Positions 7,704 to 16,489 of a DNA stretch of 20,576 nt are shown piece after piece. This DNA comes from CAYFSC01 sp964345695 (lineage in GTDB: Bacteria; Bacteroidota; Rhodothermia; Rhodothermales; Salinibacteraceae). Each line of letters opens with the position of its first letter. Position 1 is the stretch's first letter. The stretch lies in the NCBI GenBank assembly GCA_964345695.1, contig CAYFSC010000038.1, positions 1-20,576 of the forward strand, written 5' to 3'. A program made the translations under genes and the position numbers. Below the pieces are notes generated by a model. That model was given only the letters and a program-made list of their open reading frames with translations, ran no database searches and was not told the origin of the DNA.

Positions 7704-8705
7704 CTAGAGATGGCGCTCCGCGTGGTAGGAGGAGCGCGTCAGCGGGCTCGACTCCACATGGTCGATGCCTTTCGCTTCACCGACCTCCTTGTACCAGTCG
7801 AAGACCTCCGGGCGCACCCAGTCCTCGACAGGCAGGTGGTGGTCGGTCGGCTGCATGTACTGGCCGATGGTCATCACGTCGAGATCGATGTCCACGAAAT
7901 CGTCCATCAGAGTCGTAACCTCGTCGCGCGCTTCACCGAGGCCCACCATGATGCCGCTCTTGGTGCGAAGGCCTTCTTCCTTGGCCCAGCGCAGCACATC
8001 GAGCGAGCGCTGATAGTCGGCCTGCGGGCGGACGCGGCGGTACAGGCTTGGCACCGTCTCGACGTTGTGGTTGAAGACGTCCGGCTCCGCGTCGAACACG
8101 ATCTGGCACGCCTCGCGGAGGCCGCGGAAGTCGGGCGTGAGCACCTCGACCGTGACGTCGATGTCGTGCAGGCGCTCGATGGTTTCGGCAAAAATGGGGG
8201 CGCCGCCGTCCTTACGCTCGTCACGGTTGACGCTGGTGATGACGGCATGCTGGATGCCCATCTTGTTCACGGCCTCCTGCACGCGCCGCGGCTCGTCCCA
8301 GTCGAGACCCTCGTCGGGACGCCCCGTCTTGACCGCGCAGAAGCCGCACGATCGGGTGCACACGTCGCCCAGAATCATGAAGGTGGCGGTGCCCGCGCTC
8401 CAGCATTCGCCCATGTTTGGGCAGTTCGCGCTCTCGCAGACGGTATGCAGGTCGTACTCATCCACAGTTTCCCGCACCTGCTTGAAGTCCTCGCCGTACG
8501 GCAGCTTCACGCGAAGCCACTCAGGGCGCTTGCCGCGCTCGTTCTGGTTTGTATTTTCGACGACCGGAAGTTCCAGGAAGCCCGGATCGCCGTCCGCAGC
8601 GCCGTCGCCGGTCGACGGCAGCGATTCTTGCTCAACGGACTGGAGATCCACCTCGTCGGGCGTTTTGGGGGCCGACTCAGAAGCAGGGGAAGCAGAAGTA
8701 GGCAT
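7704..8705 (-). CDS. lipA: Lipoyl synthase (radical SAM)
   Basis: This 333-residue enzyme inserts two sulfur atoms into protein-bound octanoyl groups to make lipoate for the 2-oxoacid dehydrogenases and the glycine cleavage system. Both iron-sulfur clusters are visible. Cys90, Cys95 and Cys101 (C-E-S-A-N-C-P-N-M-G-E-C) hold the auxiliary cluster. Cys116, Cys120 and Cys123 (C-T-R-S-C-G-F-C) are the radical SAM C-x3-C-x2-C. The C-terminal R-S-S-Y-H-A at 324-329 supplies the serine ligand typical of LipA. F-N-H-N-V-E-T-V-P at 211-219 is also diagnostic. The first 55 residues are an acidic, Ser/Pro-rich extension without conservation, so the start (ATG 8703-8705) is the least certain part. No lipB is nearby. 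A strong terminator follows. Confidence 0.97.
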   Translation of the reverse strand: MPTSASPASESAPKTPDEVDLQSVEQESLPSTGDGAADGDPGFLELPVVENTNQNERGKRPEWLRVKLPYGEDFKQVRETVDEYDLHTVCESANCPNMGECWSAGTATFMILGDVCTRSCGFCAVKTGRPDEGLDWDEPRRVQEAVNKMGIQHAVITSVNRDERKDGGAPIFAETIERLHDIDVTVEVLTPDFRGLREACQIVFDAEPDVFNHNVETVPSLYRRVRPQADYQRSLDVLRWAKEEGLRTKSGIMVGLGEARDEVTTLMDDFVDIDLDVMTIGQYMQPTDHHLPVEDWVRPEVFDWYKEVGEAKGIDHVESSPLTRSSYHAERHL

Positions 8706-9022
8706 ACAGCGTACATCAACGTCGTGGCAAAGGAGCACCGATCCCGACCATCCGGGCGTCGCCGAAGCCGCCTCGGATGTCCTGTCGGGGTGGCACAAAT
8801 ACGTGCGGATCACGTCAACGACGCGCCTCAGGTCGCGTTCCTGTTTGCCGCGGCATGGGAGGCGGCCGCGCCGCGAAACAACAGGTCCGTTGAATCCCTG
8901 TGCCGCCGTGGAAGTATGCATAGTGATCGGCCCATCGACACCCTCTTTGCACGACCCTTCGCGTCTGCACCTGCGGACGAGGACACCCGCGTCGCACTCA
9001 TCATTTCCCAGCCCACGGATCT
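8706..9022. other. Divergent intergenic region between lipA and lat
   Basis: These 317 bp separate two divergently transcribed genes and must hold both promoters. I could not place a convincing TTG/TAnnTTTG pair for either direction. The open frames crossing it are antisense shadows of lipA that run into lat. No RNA gene or riboswitch was recognised. Confidence 0.5.
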
Positions 9023-10393
9023 ATGGAAGCACACGCAGCCCCCGCGCAGCCGAAAGATGCCGTCCGCGAAACCCTTTCGCGGCACATGCTCACCAAAGGC
9101 ATGATGCCGATGGTGCTCGACATGGACGAGAGCCAGGGCGTGCGTCTGCGCGATCGCGAGTCGGACAACGAGTATGTGGATCTCTTCGGATTCTACGCGT
9201 CGAGTCCGCTCGGCATGAACCATCCCATGCTAACGGACAGCGAGTCGTTTCGGGAGCGCCTCATGGACGCTGCGCTCAACAAGGTGACGAACTCGGACGT
9301 CATGACGGCACACATGGCACGGTTCGTCGACACCTTCAGCCGCGTTGGCATTCCCGCGTATTTGCCCTACACGTTCTTTATCTCGGGCGGAGCGCTGGCC
9401 GTGGAGAACGCCCTTAAGGCCGCGTTCGACTGGAAGGTGCGCAAGAACCATGAGAAGGGATATCGGCGGGAAGTCGGCCATCAAGTGCTGCACCTCGATC
9501 AGGCCTTCCACGGGCGGACGGGGTACACCCTGTCGCTCACCAACACGGCCGATCCGCGGAAGACCATGCACTTCCCGAAATTCGACTGGCCGCGCATCAC
9601 AAATCCGAAAATCCACTTCCCGATCGATGCGGAGGAGCAGGAGCGTCTCCGGGCGCAGGAAGACCGGGCCATCCGGCAGGCCAAGCAGCACTTCCACGAG
9701 CGCGGCGACGACATTGCGTGTGTGCTGATGGAACCGATTCAGGGGGAGGGCGGCGACAACCACTTTCGGCCGGCTTTCCTGCAGCGCCTGAAGGCCCTGG
9801 CGCACGAAAATGACGCCCTCCTTGTGTTCGACGAAGTGCAGAGCGGCGTGGGCATTACCGGCGACTTTTGGGCGCATCAAACCCTGGACGTGCAGCCCGA
9901 CATCATTGCCTTCGGAAAGAAGACCCAGGTGTGCGGCATCCTCGCCGGGCGCAAGCTCGACGAGGTCGACGGGCACGTCTTCGAAACGAGCAGCCGCATC
10001 AATTCCACCTGGGGCGGCAACCTCGTGGATATGGTTCGCTTCGACCGGATCCTTGAGATTATTGAGGCGGAGGACCTAGTTGCCCACGCGGGGCGTGTGG
10101 GCGGCCACCTGCAAGATCGCCTGCACGAACTGGCCGACCACTTTCCGGCCGTCACCAATGTGCGCGGACGCGGTCTCATGTGTGCCTTCGATCTGCCTAC
10201 GCCCGACTACCGCGACCGGGTGAAGGACCGCACGTTCGACGAGGGAGCCATCGTGCTGGGGTGTGGCGACCGGTCCATCCGGTTCCGGTCACCGCTCACC
10301 ATCACCGAAGACGAGATCGACGACGGCATCGACTGCGTGCGCCGCGCCCTCCACGCGGTCCAGGACGCCGAGCAGACGCACCGACACGCCTGA
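9023..10393 (+). CDS. lat: L-lysine 6-aminotransferase (lysine epsilon-aminotransferase)
   Basis: This 456-residue class III PLP aminotransferase transfers the epsilon-amino group of lysine to 2-oxoglutarate. The product is 2-aminoadipate semialdehyde, which cyclises to piperideine-6-carboxylate. The family signatures are clear: N-K-V-T-N-S-D near 86-92, S-G-G-A-L-A-V-E-N-A-L-K at 121-132, M-E-P-I-Q-G-E-G-G-D-N-H at 236-247, V-F-D-E-V-Q-S-G at 268-275 and F-G-K-K-T-Q-V-C-G at 297-305. Lys300 is the likely PLP lysine. R-I-N-S-T-W-G-G-N at 325-333 also matches LAT. The length fits the family (about 450). No dehydrogenase for the next step (pcd) is adjacent. The protease run begins 108 bp downstream with its own candidate promoter, so a shared operon is possible but not required. 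Confidence 0.93.
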   Translation: MEAHAAPAQPKDAVRETLSRHMLTKGMMPMVLDMDESQGVRLRDRESDNEYVDLFGFYASSPLGMNHPMLTDSESFRERLMDAALNKVTNSDVMTAHMARFVDTFSRVGIPAYLPYTFFISGGALAVENALKAAFDWKVRKNHEKGYRREVGHQVLHLDQAFHGRTGYTLSLTNTADPRKTMHFPKFDWPRITNPKIHFPIDAEEQERLRAQEDRAIRQAKQHFHERGDDIACVLMEPIQGEGGDNHFRPAFLQRLKALAHENDALLVFDEVQSGVGITGDFWAHQTLDVQPDIIAFGKKTQVCGILAGRKLDEVDGHVFETSSRINSTWGGNLVDMVRFDRILEIIEAEDLVAHAGRVGGHLQDRLHELADHFPAVTNVRGRGLMCAFDLPTPDYRDRVKDRTFDEGAIVLGCGDRSIRFRSPLTITEDEIDDGIDCVRRALHAVQDAEQTHRHA

Positions 10394-10437
10394 CGCTTCG
10401 CAACGTCGCGCGTCGACCCCTGCGGGCACGGACGACG

Positions 10438-10467
10438 TTGAGACCCGGGCCGTTCTTTCCTACTTTG
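10438..10467 (+). promoter_or_regulatory. Candidate Bacteroidota-type promoter for the protease run
   Basis: TTG at 10438-10440 is followed by 20 bp and TACTTTG at 10461-10467. This is close to the TTTG / TAnnTTTG arrangement of Bacteroidota housekeeping promoters, though one base shorter in the -7 element. It would start transcription about 25-30 bp before the ATG at 10502, between lat and the first exported protein. Confidence 0.4.
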
Positions 10468-10501
10468 CGGAACCCTTTCCGATCAACGCCCCTCCGACGC
10501 C

Positions 10502-11143
10502 ATGCACCATTCGGTTCTTCTCGCGGCTGCTTTGCTCCTTCTCGGCGGTGCCCACGCCGCGATGGCCCAGGTGAATACCGACTCTGTTGAGCAGCGCGCA
10601 CTCCGCGACTTTCACGGTGCGGATCTGGAGGGCAAGGACGGTCCGCTGGCGAAGGCCGACCTGAGCCTGCTCCGCCTCTATCACCAGCACCGCACCCTGG
10701 CCGCACAGGACCGAACCGAGGCCCTGGAGCCGCCGATGCCGGGCATGCGGGTGGCCGACGGGGCGATCGTGGTCGACGCCATTGCCAACGGCGCCCCAGA
10801 TCGGCTCGTGGACGACTTCCGTAGCCTTGGCGCGTCGAACGTGGCGTCGTCGGGCCGGCTCGTGTCGGCCCGTTTGCCGATCTCGGCCATCGCCGAGGCC
10901 GCCCAACTTGGGTCGTTGCAGAGCCTGCGGGCCAGCATCGCGCAGACGAACACGGGCGGCAGCGTGCAACCCGTCCCGCCCGCCGCTGCCGATCCCGACA
11001 CGACGGTGCAATCCTCCGAGCCCGCGTCTGCGGCCGACGGATCCGGACTCTCCATGAGCTTCATCATTGGGGCCATCGTATTCGTGTTTATCGGCGGGGC
11101 GGCGTTTGCGGTGTACATGCAGCGTAAGGGCATGCCGCAGTAG
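10502..11143 (+). CDS. Membrane-anchored stand-alone N-terminal domain of the neighbouring subtilase-like proteins
   Basis: This 213-residue protein belongs to no family I recognise, but it is clearly paralogous to the N-terminal domains of the products at 11197, 13792 and 18460. Residues 1-22 are a signal peptide. Block one at 29-64 includes G-K-D-G-P at 44-48 and L-L-R-L-Y-H near 56-61. Block two at 87-147 includes G-R-L-V-S-A-R-L-P-I at 118-127. The similarity stops near residue 148, just where the proteases carry a T-T-T-Q-G-D type junction. Here a Pro/Ala/Ser/Asp linker (150-183) and one membrane helix (184-205) with a basic tail (Q-R-K-G-M-P-Q) follow, predicting the domain outside and the tail in the cytoplasm. 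It has no catalytic domain and no T9SS tail. The gene starts the run and ends 53 bp before the first protease. Inhibitor, chaperone or docking roles are inference. Confidence 0.75.
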   Translation: MHHSVLLAAALLLLGGAHAAMAQVNTDSVEQRALRDFHGADLEGKDGPLAKADLSLLRLYHQHRTLAAQDRTEALEPPMPGMRVADGAIVVDAIANGAPDRLVDDFRSLGASNVASSGRLVSARLPISAIAEAAQLGSLQSLRASIAQTNTGGSVQPVPPAAADPDTTVQSSEPASAADGSGLSMSFIIGAIVFVFIGGAAFAVYMQRKGMPQ

Positions 11144-11196
11144 ACGTCTGAGAACGGCGCCGTGCAGGGCGCGCTCGCTTCCAGAATGGTTTTGTC

Positions 11197-13689
11197 ATGA
11201 CTGCTGGATCTACGTCGACGATTGCCGCGGTGGTGCTCGCCCTGGCCGTTGCCGGAGGGGGCCTGCGTGCGGCCGACGCGCAGCAGGCCCCAGACGTGTC
11301 GGCGCGCGTCCAGCAAGAGGTTCATGGGGCGGACGGGGTCGGGAAGGACGGGCCGATGGCTCATGTGCACACCGCACTTCTTGCGCTGTATCATCGGTAT
11401 CGCCTGGGGGCACCGCAAAGACGCGAGGTCCGAGAGCACAGCGTCCGCCGCGTGAGCGGCGGCGTGGCGATCGAGGCCGTTGCGTCGGATCCAGCCCTCC
11501 TCCTTGCCGACCTTCAGGCTCTTGGACTTCGGCATGGCGCCCGGGCGGGACGGCTCGTTAGCGGGGTGCTGCCGATAGGCGCGCTGCGGACGGCAGCCCG
11601 GCTGCCCGATCTGCAGACGGTGCGCCCCTCGCTGCGGGCGCAGAGCATCGGAAGCACGACCACGCAAGGCGACTCGGCGTTGCAGGCCGACGTGGCGCGC
11701 GCCGCGGCAGGCACCAACGGGCAGGGCACCACGGCGTGTGTGCTGTCCAACAGCTACGACACCGATCCCGAAGCCAGCACCCGGGCCGCCGCCGACGTGG
11801 CGAGCGGAGACCTTCCAGGACCGGGCAATCCGAACGGGTTCGACACGCCCGTCGACGTCCGGCAAGACATGGAGGAAGACTCGACGACGAACGTGTCGGA
11901 CGAGGGCCGGGCCATGCTGCAGGTGGTTCATGACGTTGCACCGGGGGCCGCGCTCGGGTTCCACACGGCCTTTGGCGGCCAGGCGACTTTCGCGAATGGC
12001 ATCCGCACGCTGGCCCACCAAGCCGGCTGCGACGTAGTCATCGACGATGTGCGCTACCTCGCGCAGCCGATGTTTCAGGACGGAATCATTGCTCAGGCGG
12101 CCGCTGACGTCGTTGACGACGGGACCGTGTTCGTCTCGGCGGCCGGCAATTTCGCGGATCGCTCCTACGACACCGCCGAGGACCGCACGCCGGAGCGGGG
12201 CTTCGTCGACTCGGGACGCGACGGCATCGCGGAGCCAGCGTCTGCCCTGCGCGGCGATCTGCACGACTTCAACGACACCGGCGGCACGCCCGACGTGTAT
12301 CAGCAACTGGCCGTCCCACCTGGAGAGCCGCTTTCCATCACGCTGCAGTGGGACAATCCGTTTGCCAGCGCGTGCCCGACGCCCCGTCCCTGCGCGGCGG
12401 GCGAGGACCTCGACCTGTTCCTCTTGAACGCCGCTGCCGACACGGTGTTGGCCGCCTCCCAGACGGCGAACGTGGGCAGCGACCCCGTCGAGGTGCTCCA
12501 AATCACCAACGACACCGATGCTGCGCAGATCTACAACGTGGCCATTACGCGGCACGTCGGTGCCCCTGGGCGCGTCAAATACATCGCTCTGAACGACAAG
12601 GTCACGATTGATGAGCACGCCACGCACAGCGCCACGATCTACGGCCATCCCAACGCTGCCGGAGTGGCTTCCGTCGGGGCGGTGTTCTGGTTCGACACGC
12701 CGGCGTTCCGCGACATGGATCCTGTGCTGCGGTCGATCTCGTCGAAAGGCGGGACGCCCCTCCTGTTCGATCGGCAGGGCCGACGCCTTGCGGCTCCGGA
12801 GCGCCGGCCGTCGCCCGATTTTGTTGCCATCGACGGGGTCAACAACACCTTTTTCGGCGGAGACATCCGGGCCGATCCCGACGACGCGCCCAACTTTTTC
12901 GGCACGTCGGCCGCCGCGCCTCACGCTGGCGCCCTCGCGGCCCTGATGCGAAGCGTGGACCCGTCGCTTTCGCCTGCACAGATCCTCCGGTCGCTTGCGG
13001 CGAGCGCCCTCGACATCACCGAACGATTCACGACAGACCGGTCCGTTCGAGATTCGATCGGCACGGGCTTCGATCGCTTCAGCGGGGCCGGTCTCCTGCA
13101 AGCCCCCGACGCAGCACCGCTGCCCGTCGACCTGACAGCGTTTGCCGGCACTCTGGCCGACGGTGCGATCCGCCTGTCCTGGCGCACGGCAAGTGAGCGG
13201 TCCAACGCGGGATTCTACGTCGAGCACCAGCCGCCCGGCGCCGCGGCCTGGAACGAACGCGAGACGTTTGTCGCCGGACACGGAACGACCTCCACGCCTC
13301 ACACCTACATGTACCGGATTTCCGATCCTGTGCCGGGCACGCACCGGTTTCGCCTCCGGCAGGTGGACCACGACGGCACGGCTACTCGAAGCGGCATCCG
13401 CTCGGTGACCGTCGGGCTCCGAGACGCCTTCGCGCTGACAGCAACAGGGCCGCTCCCCGTGCAAGATGCCACGTCGTTCCGCCTGACGGTTCGCCGATCG
13501 CAGCCGGTGCGCGCTGCCGTGTTTAATACCTTGGGGCAGCGTGTGGCGGTGGTCCACGAGGGCCGTGTAGCGTCTCACGACTCAATCCGACTACATGTTG
13601 ACGGCGGACCGCTCGCCAGTGGACTGTACGTGCTGCGGGTCGTTGGAGAGACCTTTTCGGCCACTCGCAAGTTCGTTCGCCTCCGGTAG
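11197..13689 (+). CDS. T9SS-exported subtilase-like protein with Glu for His and Asn at the candidate Asp (paralog 1)
   Basis: This 830-residue protein has a signal peptide at 1-29 and the shared N-terminal domain at about 34-150 (G-K-D-G-P at 49-53). An S8-like catalytic domain spans about 155-635. The domain keeps S-A-A-G-N at 314-318, the oxyanion motif, and F-G-T-S-A-A-A-P-H at 568-576 with Ser571. Where subtilases have H-G-T it reads D-E-G-R-A-M, with Glu236 in the His place. The candidate Asp motif L-S-D-S-Y-D of its paralogs is L-S-N-S-Y-D here (Asn185). A beta-sandwich insert occupies about 355-475. P-L-P-V-D-L-T-A-F at 641-649 opens an Fn3-like linker. A T9SS sorting domain closes the protein (about 745-830, with A-S-G-L-Y-V-L-R and T-R-K-F-V-R-L-R). 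It may be a degenerate or non-peptidase member. Confidence 0.85.
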   Translation: MTAGSTSTIAAVVLALAVAGGGLRAADAQQAPDVSARVQQEVHGADGVGKDGPMAHVHTALLALYHRYRLGAPQRREVREHSVRRVSGGVAIEAVASDPALLLADLQALGLRHGARAGRLVSGVLPIGALRTAARLPDLQTVRPSLRAQSIGSTTTQGDSALQADVARAAAGTNGQGTTACVLSNSYDTDPEASTRAAADVASGDLPGPGNPNGFDTPVDVRQDMEEDSTTNVSDEGRAMLQVVHDVAPGAALGFHTAFGGQATFANGIRTLAHQAGCDVVIDDVRYLAQPMFQDGIIAQAAADVVDDGTVFVSAAGNFADRSYDTAEDRTPERGFVDSGRDGIAEPASALRGDLHDFNDTGGTPDVYQQLAVPPGEPLSITLQWDNPFASACPTPRPCAAGEDLDLFLLNAAADTVLAASQTANVGSDPVEVLQITNDTDAAQIYNVAITRHVGAPGRVKYIALNDKVTIDEHATHSATIYGHPNAAGVASVGAVFWFDTPAFRDMDPVLRSISSKGGTPLLFDRQGRRLAAPERRPSPDFVAIDGVNNTFFGGDIRADPDDAPNFFGTSAAAPHAGALAALMRSVDPSLSPAQILRSLAASALDITERFTTDRSVRDSIGTGFDRFSGAGLLQAPDAAPLPVDLTAFAGTLADGAIRLSWRTASERSNAGFYVEHQPPGAAAWNERETFVAGHGTTSTPHTYMYRISDPVPGTHRFRLRQVDHDGTATRSGIRSVTVGLRDAFALTATGPLPVQDATSFRLTVRRSQPVRAAVFNTLGQRVAVVHEGRVASHDSIRLHVDGGPLASGLYVLRVVGETFSATRKFVRLR

Positions 13690-13791
13690 CCTGTCGACTC
13701 CGAACTCCGGACGCCGACCGGCTCCAGACGGCCTGTTCCGCCAGCCTCCTTCTCGTCGCCTCTCTGTCCGCTTGCTGACGACCCACGTACG

Positions 13792-16287
13792 ATGATCCAA
13801 CCGATACGGCCTCTTCTCGCCTGGACGTCCCTTCTTGTCGCGCTTGCCCTTTTGGGGGCCGGAACGCTCGGCCCGGAGCCGGCACGTGCGCAGGATGGGC
13901 CCAGCATTCAAGAGCGTGTGCTGCAAGACATCCATGGGCCCGACAGGGTGGGCAAGGACGGCCCCTTGGCGCACGTGCACACGGCGCTGATTCGGCTGCA
14001 TCACCAGTACGAGGTGCACCGCCGCACGAAAGGTGGCCCGTTTCGGGGGGAGGTGCACAGCGCGAATGTGGTGGGCGAGACGGTGATCGTGGAGGCGGTG
14101 TCGCTCCAGGCCGGCGCTCTGCTGGCGGATCTGGAGCGCCTGGGCCTCGAAAACGGAGCGCGTTCCGGCAACCTCGTGAGCGGGCGTCTGCCCATCGCGG
14201 CCATCGAGGAGGCCGCCGGCATCGCTTCCCTCCGAACGCTGCGCCCGGCTCTGTGGGGCCGCGGAGTCGGCCGGGTGACGACGCGCGGCGACTCGGCGAT
14301 GCGGGCCGATGTGGCGCGGGCCAGCATGGACGTGAATGGAAGTGGCATCAAGACGTGCGTGCTATCCGATAGCTACGACATGAGCGACGCAGACAGCCTC
14401 GATGCCGTGGACGACGTAAACAGCGGCGACCTGCCGGGCGCGGGCAACCCGAATGGATTTACCACGCCCGTCGATCTCGTCGAGGAAGCCGACTCGAATG
14501 CGTTCTCGACGTCGGACGAAGGGCGGGCCATGCTGCAAATCATCCACGACGTCGCGCCGGGATCGGAGCTTGGCTTCCACACCGCCGCGGGGGGCCAGGC
14601 CAATTTCGCGCAGGGCATCCGCCAGCTCGCCAACAATGCCAACTGCGATGTGATCGTCGACGACATTTTCTACTTCGCTGAGCCGATGTTCATAGACGGC
14701 GAGATCGCTCAGGCCGTGAGCGACGTCGTGGACCAGGGCGTGGCGTACTTCTCGTCTGCGGGCAACAATGCGGATCGCTCGTACGACACCGCCGAAGACG
14801 GCACGCCCGACGAGGGCTTCGTCGACTCGGGGCGCGACGGCGCCGACGAGCCCGCGTCCGGACTGTCCGGCGACCTGCACGACTTCGATACCACCGACAG
14901 CGTCGACGTCTACCAGGAAATCACGGTGCCCAGTGGGGTCACCCTCTCGATGAGCCTGCAGTGGGACGATCCCTTTCTGAGCATCTGCAGCTGCTTCGAT
15001 GCCGACACCGATCTCGACCTTTATGTGCTCAACGCGGCGGCAGACTCGGTGCTCACCTCGTCGCAGTCGTCCAACCTTCCCGGTGACGCTGTCGAGGTCA
15101 TTCAGTTCTCCAACCTTGGGGGAGAAGAGCGGACGCTCAATGTTGCGATCACGCGTGCCGACGGTCCGGCCGCCGGGCGCATGAAGTACAACATCTTCTC
15201 GTCCGCCATCCAGATTGAAGAGCACGACACCCGCAGCCCCACCGCGTTCGGACACAGCAACGCGCGAGGGGCGGCCGCCGTGGCGGCCGCATTTTGGGGG
15301 AACACCGCCGTGTTCGACGACGGAACCACCACGCTGAACAGTTTCTCTTCGGAGGGCGGCATCCCGATCCTGTTCGACACCGATGGCACCCGAAAGGCCG
15401 CGCCCGAGGTGCGGCGTACGCCCGACTTTACCGCGCCGGACGGTGCCAACACGACGTTCTTCGGTCAGCAGATCAACGACGGGGATGAGTTCCCCAACTT
15501 CTTCGGCACGTCGGCCGCGGCTCCGCATGCAGCGGCCGTGGCGGCCTTGATGCTGAGCGTCGACCCGTCGCTCGCGCCGTCGCAGGTGTACCAGTCCATG
15601 GAGGACAGCGCGATCGACATTCTGCAGCGGACGAGCGCCAGCGGCACGCAGCCGGTCGCCGCGGGGTTCGACCGCTTCAGCGGAGCGGGGCTCATCCAGG
15701 CCAGCGAGGCCGCGCCGCTTCCGGTCGAGCTGTCCGACCTTCGCGCGACGGCGAGCGAAGACGCGGTGGTCCTCCAGTGGCAAACCGCCAGCGAGACCAA
15801 CAACGCAGGCTTCCGTGTCGAGCACTCGCCACCATCGGCCGAAGACTGGTCGGTGCGCGATGCGTTCGTCGAGGGCGCCGGCACGACGACCGAACCCCAG
15901 CAGTATCGTCTCCGCATCGATGGGCTGGTGCCGGGCATGCATCGCTTCCGGCTGCGACAGGTCGACACCGACGGCACGGTGAACCGCAGCGATGCCGTAT
16001 CGGTGCGTGTGGACCTCTCCGGGGCGTTTCGGCTGACGGGCGTGCGGCCCAACCCGGTGACGCAGACCGGCCGGATTCGCCTCACGGTCGACCGGCCGCA
16101 GCAGGTTCGCGCAGAGCTGTACAACGTACTCGGGCAGCGCGTCCGCGTGGTGCACGATGGGCGCGTGGCCGCGAACGACCCGGTGACGTGGACGCTCGAC
16201 GGGGCGAAGCTTCCGAGCGGCGTGTACTTTGTCCGGGTCGAGGGCGACACGTTTTCGGCGACGCGTAAATTCGTGCGGGTCCGGTAG
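13792..16287 (+). CDS. T9SS-exported subtilase-like peptidase with candidate Ser-Glu-Asp triad (paralog 2)
   Basis: This 831-residue protein has a signal peptide at 1-34 (A-R-A-Q), then the shared N-terminal domain at about 38-157 (G-K-D-G-P at 54-58, G-N-L-V-S-G-R-L-P-I at 126-135). The S8-like domain at about 163-638 is the most complete of the three paralogs. It has L-S-D-S-Y-D with Asp193, S-D-E-G-R-A-M-L with Glu243 in the place of the subtilase His, F-S-S-A-G-N at 320-325 and F-G-T-S-A-A-A-P-H with Ser574. Conserved His252, His263 and His488 are present in the other paralogs too. The insert at about 361-475 looks like a beta-sandwich. P-L-P-V-E-L-S-D-L at 642-650 opens an Fn3-like linker, and a T9SS tail with R-P-N-P at 752-755 closes the protein. 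It lies 102 bp after paralog 1. Secreted peptidase activity is inferred, not shown. Confidence 0.87.
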   Translation: MIQPIRPLLAWTSLLVALALLGAGTLGPEPARAQDGPSIQERVLQDIHGPDRVGKDGPLAHVHTALIRLHHQYEVHRRTKGGPFRGEVHSANVVGETVIVEAVSLQAGALLADLERLGLENGARSGNLVSGRLPIAAIEEAAGIASLRTLRPALWGRGVGRVTTRGDSAMRADVARASMDVNGSGIKTCVLSDSYDMSDADSLDAVDDVNSGDLPGAGNPNGFTTPVDLVEEADSNAFSTSDEGRAMLQIIHDVAPGSELGFHTAAGGQANFAQGIRQLANNANCDVIVDDIFYFAEPMFIDGEIAQAVSDVVDQGVAYFSSAGNNADRSYDTAEDGTPDEGFVDSGRDGADEPASGLSGDLHDFDTTDSVDVYQEITVPSGVTLSMSLQWDDPFLSICSCFDADTDLDLYVLNAAADSVLTSSQSSNLPGDAVEVIQFSNLGGEERTLNVAITRADGPAAGRMKYNIFSSAIQIEEHDTRSPTAFGHSNARGAAAVAAAFWGNTAVFDDGTTTLNSFSSEGGIPILFDTDGTRKAAPEVRRTPDFTAPDGANTTFFGQQINDGDEFPNFFGTSAAAPHAAAVAALMLSVDPSLAPSQVYQSMEDSAIDILQRTSASGTQPVAAGFDRFSGAGLIQASEAAPLPVELSDLRATASEDAVVLQWQTASETNNAGFRVEHSPPSAEDWSVRDAFVEGAGTTTEPQQYRLRIDGLVPGMHRFRLRQVDTDGTVNRSDAVSVRVDLSGAFRLTGVRPNPVTQTGRIRLTVDRPQQVRAELYNVLGQRVRVVHDGRVAANDPVTWTLDGAKLPSGVYFVRVEGDTFSATRKFVRVR

Positions 16288-16329
16288 CTGTGAACGACCG
16301 TTTACGCCTCCAATTCCACCCGCTGCCCG

Positions 16330-16359
16330 TTGAGCTTGGGCCGCCGCTTTTCTACCATG
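16330..16359 (+). promoter_or_regulatory. Weak candidate promoter upstream of the metalloprotease
   Basis: TTG at 16330-16332 is followed by exactly 20 bp and TACCATG at 16353-16359. The spacing matches the site at 10438 but the -7 element is poorer. It lies in the longest gap within the protease run (202 bp), about 130 bp before the start at 16490. Confidence 0.2.
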
Positions 16360-16489
16360 AGGGGGGTCCTTGAACGCGGAGCCAGCGGATCGTGCCTGGA
16401 TGCCGTGCTCGGAGCCGGATCACGTGGATCGAATCCGTGGTTCGTCTCCGCGTCTCTCCTCACCAACCCTCTCACCAACGTTCACAGGT

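Noticed and set aside
7710..9417. Long plus-strand open frames (464 and 450 codons) opposite lipA
   Set aside because: They are antisense to lipA, which has all six cluster cysteines, and they run on into lat in another frame. Composition and lack of motifs mark them as shadows.
9023..10393. lat as part of the protease system
   Set aside because: It is a cytoplasmic metabolic enzyme with a complete family signature. A candidate promoter lies between it and the protease run, and there is no biochemical reason to link them beyond shared strand.
10681..13578. 965-codon minus-strand open frame opposite the orphan-domain and paralog 1 genes
   Set aside because: It is antisense to two well-supported genes with signal peptides and known motifs. 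Its product is Arg/Gly/Val-rich and resembles nothing, a usual shadow in GC-rich DNA. The same holds for the minus-strand frames at 14362-16155, 16472-18448 and 19132-20565.
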